DNA of 7,391 bases from Aquificaceae bacterium (GTDB taxonomy: Bacteria > Aquificota > Aquificia > Aquificales > Aquificaceae). Made by a program: the position numbers and the translations under genes. The DNA lies in assembly GCA_026983685.1 (NCBI GenBank), contig JALSTO010000303.1, positions 1-7,391 on the forward strand. The letters run 5' to 3'. Under the pieces are notes generated by a model. The model saw nothing but the letters and a program-made list of their open reading frames with translations, was not told the origin of the DNA and ran no database searches. Below, one piece after another: positions 6,060 to 7,391 of the stretch; within the stretch, counting starts at the first letter, position 1; each line of letters begins with the position of its first letter.

Positions 6060-6067
6060 AGATAATG
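6051..6067 (+). promoter_or_regulatory. hfq ribosome-binding site inside the end of the upstream gene
   Basis: AGGAGG (6051-6056) forms the last two Arg codons of the ADP-ribosylglycohydrolase, is followed at once by its TAA stop (6057-6059), and stands 8 nt from the hfq ATG (6065). This fits one mRNA with coupled translation. Confidence 0.75.
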
Positions 6068-6307
6068 CCTTACAAACTCCAGGAGAGTTTTTTGAACACG
6101 GCGAGGAAGAGGAGAGTCAAGGTTTCCATTTATCTCGTGAACGGTGTAAGGCTTCAGGGAAAGATAAGGTCCTTTGATATGTACACGATCCTCCTTGAGG
6201 ATGGGAGACAGCAGACCCTTGTCTATAAACACGCTATAACAACAATAATCCCTCACGAGAGGCTTGAGATAGAGTTTGAGGAGGCGGGAGTACCGGGACA
6301 GGCATAG
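6065..6307 (+). CDS. hfq: RNA chaperone Hfq
   Basis: Hfq forms a hexameric Sm-like ring that binds U-rich small RNAs on the proximal face and A-rich mRNA on the distal face. The 80-residue protein is nearly all Sm core: [21 protein letters not shown] forms helix 1 and strand 1, with Q6 in the place of E. coli Q8; F37-D38 of the Sm1 motif matches E. coli F39-D40; and Y54-K55-H56 of Sm2 is the proximal U-binding motif. Rim arginines (R15, R17, R18) are present. The C-terminal tail is only about ten residues (EEAGVPGQA), as in Aquifex, so it lacks the long disordered tail of enterobacterial Hfq. It follows the ADP-ribosylglycohydrolase gene by 5 nt and probably shares its transcript; a hairpin at its stop codon may end transcription. 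Confidence 0.97.
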   Translation: MPYKLQESFLNTARKRRVKVSIYLVNGVRLQGKIRSFDMYTILLEDGRQQTLVYKHAITTIIPHERLEIEFEEAGVPGQA

Positions 6308-6314
6308 TCCCGGT
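6292..6314. terminator. Hairpin between convergent hfq and ferredoxin genes
   Basis: ACCGGGAC (6292-6299) and GTCCCGGT (6307-6314) form a perfect 8-bp G+C-rich stem with a 7-nt loop. The hfq stop TAG (6305-6307) lies in the loop and first stem base, and the ferredoxin stop is 5 nt beyond. The position suits a bidirectional terminator, but the trailing T run is weak on the plus strand (CCTTTC) and absent on the minus strand, so it may instead be an RNA-stabilising end or act with a factor. Confidence 0.45.
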
Positions 6315-6318
6315 CCTT

Positions 6319-6651
6319 TCAGAACATACCCGGCGGTTTGCCCTTTGAGATTACGAGCCTGTCAACGGGCTTTCCACCCTTGAGGTGCTCCTTTATTATC
6401 TCATCAACATCTTCAACCTTAACGTTTCCGTACCATATCCCTTCGGGATAGACCACTATTGTAGGTCCCATCATGCAGGGTCCGAGGCATCCCGTTGGCG
6501 TTACTGCGGTTGACATGAAGAGCTCCGGGTCTTCCTGAAGCCTCTCCATGAAAGCCTGATAGACCTCCCTTGAGCCTTTCTCAGCACAGGAGCCCTGTGG
6601 ATGACCCGGCGGTCTCTGATTTACGCATACGAACACGTGCCTGAACTCCAT
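6319..6651 (-). CDS. Thioredoxin-like [2Fe-2S] ferredoxin
   Basis: A 110-residue soluble ferredoxin with a thioredoxin fold, related to the [2Fe-2S] Fd of Aquifex aeolicus, to the Shethna-type protein of Azotobacter and to the NuoE fold. The four cluster cysteines are C9 (VFVCVNQRPPGH), C22 (GSCAEKG), C55 and C59 (TGCLGPCMMGP), identical in position to those I recall from the Aquifex protein. The C-terminus ISKGKPPGMF also matches. It moves single electrons at low potential; the partner is unknown. The start is fixed by GGAGGTGA ending a few bases before ATG 6651. It stands alone, convergent with hfq and 68 bp downstream of the DNA glycosylase gene on the same strand, so co-transcription with that gene is possible. 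Confidence 0.93.
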   Translation of the reverse strand: MEFRHVFVCVNQRPPGHPQGSCAEKGSREVYQAFMERLQEDPELFMSTAVTPTGCLGPCMMGPTIVVYPEGIWYGNVKVEDVDEIIKEHLKGGKPVDRLVISKGKPPGMF

Positions 6652-6697
6652 GTCTTCACCTCCGGATTTTTTCTTAATTCTATCAGTCTATCTCTAC

Positions 6698-6713
6698 AAA
6701 CTCTTATGAGTTT
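6698..6713. repeat. Perfect inverted repeat between the glycosylase and ferredoxin genes
   Basis: AAACTC (6698-6703) and GAGTTT (6708-6713) flank a 4-nt loop, TTAT. It lies just after the glycosylase stop and upstream of the ferredoxin start, on the same strand. No T tract follows on the minus strand, so an intrinsic terminator is unlikely; an operator or weak RNA hairpin is possible. Confidence 0.4.
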
Positions 6714-6719
6714 TATCAA

Positions 6720-7391
6720 TTACTTAAGAACCTTCTTTGTTTTTATATAAAAGATGTAAAGGTCAAGCTCAGCCTGCGTTATCCCCAGCTGTTCGCAGAC
6801 CTCCCCCAGAACCTTCTCCGCCTCAAGGTACCTCTTCGGGGTCATGGTCTTTACCTCCGGGAATAGCCCGTTCTCAGTTAAGAACCTGTAGATGTGTCTG
6901 TCTATTATCGCTACGTCCTTCTCCCCTATGTTCCTGAGGAAGTGGGAAGCCTCCTTGTAGCCGAAGCCTTTTATCTTGAACTCAGAGTTTGGGTCTGCCA
7001 GTAGTCTGCGAACCTCCTTCCTGTCCTTCTCCTTCCTGAGTAGCTCCAGCACCTTTTCCCATTTCTCTCTCGCCCCAATTATCCTCTCAGCCCTCTGCTC
7101 CGGAAAGCGGTGTCCATGCTTTCTTATAACCTCAACGAGCTCCTCGTAAGAGCTCCTGAGAAAGCCCTCATCCCCGAGCTCCGCCTGTATCCTTATTCCC
7201 ATAGACGCGGAGGAGTTGGCTGTCAGCAGGCAGAAACAGAGCTCGGAAAACAGACCAGCTTCGTAATCTATGTCAAGGAAGGGTCTGAAGTCAAAGCGGG
7301 TCTTTCCCTCTCTTCCCAGCCTCTCAAACTCCCCGAGCCTCTTCAGGACGTAATCTCTGACCTTTGGCACCACAGAGCTTACCTTCTCAAG
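6720..7391 (-). CDS. ogg: 8-oxoguanine DNA glycosylase/AP lyase, Ogg2 type, 5' end at or beyond the window edge
   Basis: Ogg2 enzymes excise 8-oxoguanine and cut the resulting abasic site by a Schiff-base mechanism; they are mainly archaeal, with some thermophilic bacteria. Counting from GTG 7373, the 217-residue protein shows ELCFCLLTANSSASMGIRIQ (44-63), GHRFPEQRAERI (87-98), and the helix-hairpin-helix IKGFGYKEASHFLRNIG (134-150) with catalytic K140, then D158 in IIDRH. It ends in lysine (KTKKVLK); a C-terminal lysine is the base-recognising residue in the Methanocaldococcus enzyme. The start is undecided: GTG-GTG at 7373-7368 has GAAGGT 8 nt upstream, but the frame stays open to the edge and the extra residues LEKVSS look like the family's N-terminal helix. 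Codon use is like the neighbours. Confidence 0.9.
   Translation of the reverse strand, partial: LEKVSSVVPKVRDYVLKRLGEFERLGREGKTRFDFRPFLDIDYEAGLFSELCFCLLTANSSASMGIRIQAELGDEGFLRSSYEELVEVIRKHGHRFPEQRAERIIGAREKWEKVLELLRKEKDRKEVRRLLADPNSEFKIKGFGYKEASHFLRNIGEKDVAIIDRHIYRFLTENGLFPEVKTMTPKRYLEAEKVLGEVCEQLGITQAELDLYIFYIKTKKVLK

Noticed and set aside
6672..6718. Possible ferredoxin promoter: minus-strand TTGATA and TAGAAT hexamers
   Set aside because: Neither has a matching partner hexamer at 16-18 nt, so no promoter was called, although one probably lies in or upstream of this 68-bp spacer.
1..7391. Defence system, prophage, CRISPR array or insertion sequence
   Set aside because: No repeat-spacer pattern, transposase, integrase, nuclease or toxin motif was seen. 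The ADP-ribosylglycohydrolase and phosphoesterase alone, without partner genes, do not support a defence claim.

Overview
The window reads as a chromosomal stretch from a thermophilic bacterium of the Aquificaceae (Aquifex/Hydrogenivirga/Hydrogenobacter relatives). Two proteins drive this view. The 80-residue Hfq and the 110-residue thioredoxin-like [2Fe-2S] ferredoxin both match, almost residue for residue from memory, the short proteins of Aquifex aeolicus. Supporting signs are Lys/Glu/Arg-rich proteins, an archaeal-type Ogg2 DNA glycosylase, menaquinone synthesis by the futalosine route, and tightly packed genes with strong Shine-Dalgarno (SD) sites. No database search was possible.

Layout. 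1-691 (+) is the 3' part of mnmG (tRNA wobble-uridine modification), joined by a GTGA stop/start overlap to a calcineurin-like phosphoesterase (688-1296). That gene converges with, and overlaps by 83 bp, a lipoate/octanoate transferase-family gene (1214-1864, -). The transferase gene is translationally coupled to the gene upstream of it, a minimal DEAD-box helicase (1870-2955, -). From about 2956 to 3535 the base composition falls to roughly 36% G+C by hand count, against 50-57% on both sides. This islet holds an 83-residue two-helix membrane protein (3160-3411, -) with a near-consensus promoter. Next to it lies a DUF996-like membrane protein (3436-3900, +) whose start looks eroded or wrongly placed. 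mqnE (3891-5006, -) follows, divergent from an ADP-ribosylglycohydrolase (5073-6059, +) that carries the hfq ribosome-binding site in its last codons (hfq 6065-6307). A hairpin separates hfq from the convergent ferredoxin gene (6319-6651, -). An Ogg2-type 8-oxoguanine glycosylase (6720 to the right edge, -) ends the window.

How the genes fit together. Most are housekeeping genes for RNA and tRNA (MnmG, DEAD-box helicase, Hfq), cofactors and electron transfer (LipM-like transferase, MqnE, ferredoxin) and repair of oxidative damage (Ogg2). I see no CRISPR array, transposase, phage gene, rRNA or tRNA, and no recognisable defence or biosynthetic cluster. The least ordinary part is the A+T-rich islet at 2956-3535 with its small membrane protein and the apparently N-terminally altered neighbour. 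Other points worth checking are the antisense gene overlap at 1214-1296, the altered motifs in the lipoyl-transferase-like protein and the ADP-ribosylglycohydrolase, and the SD-less start of the latter.
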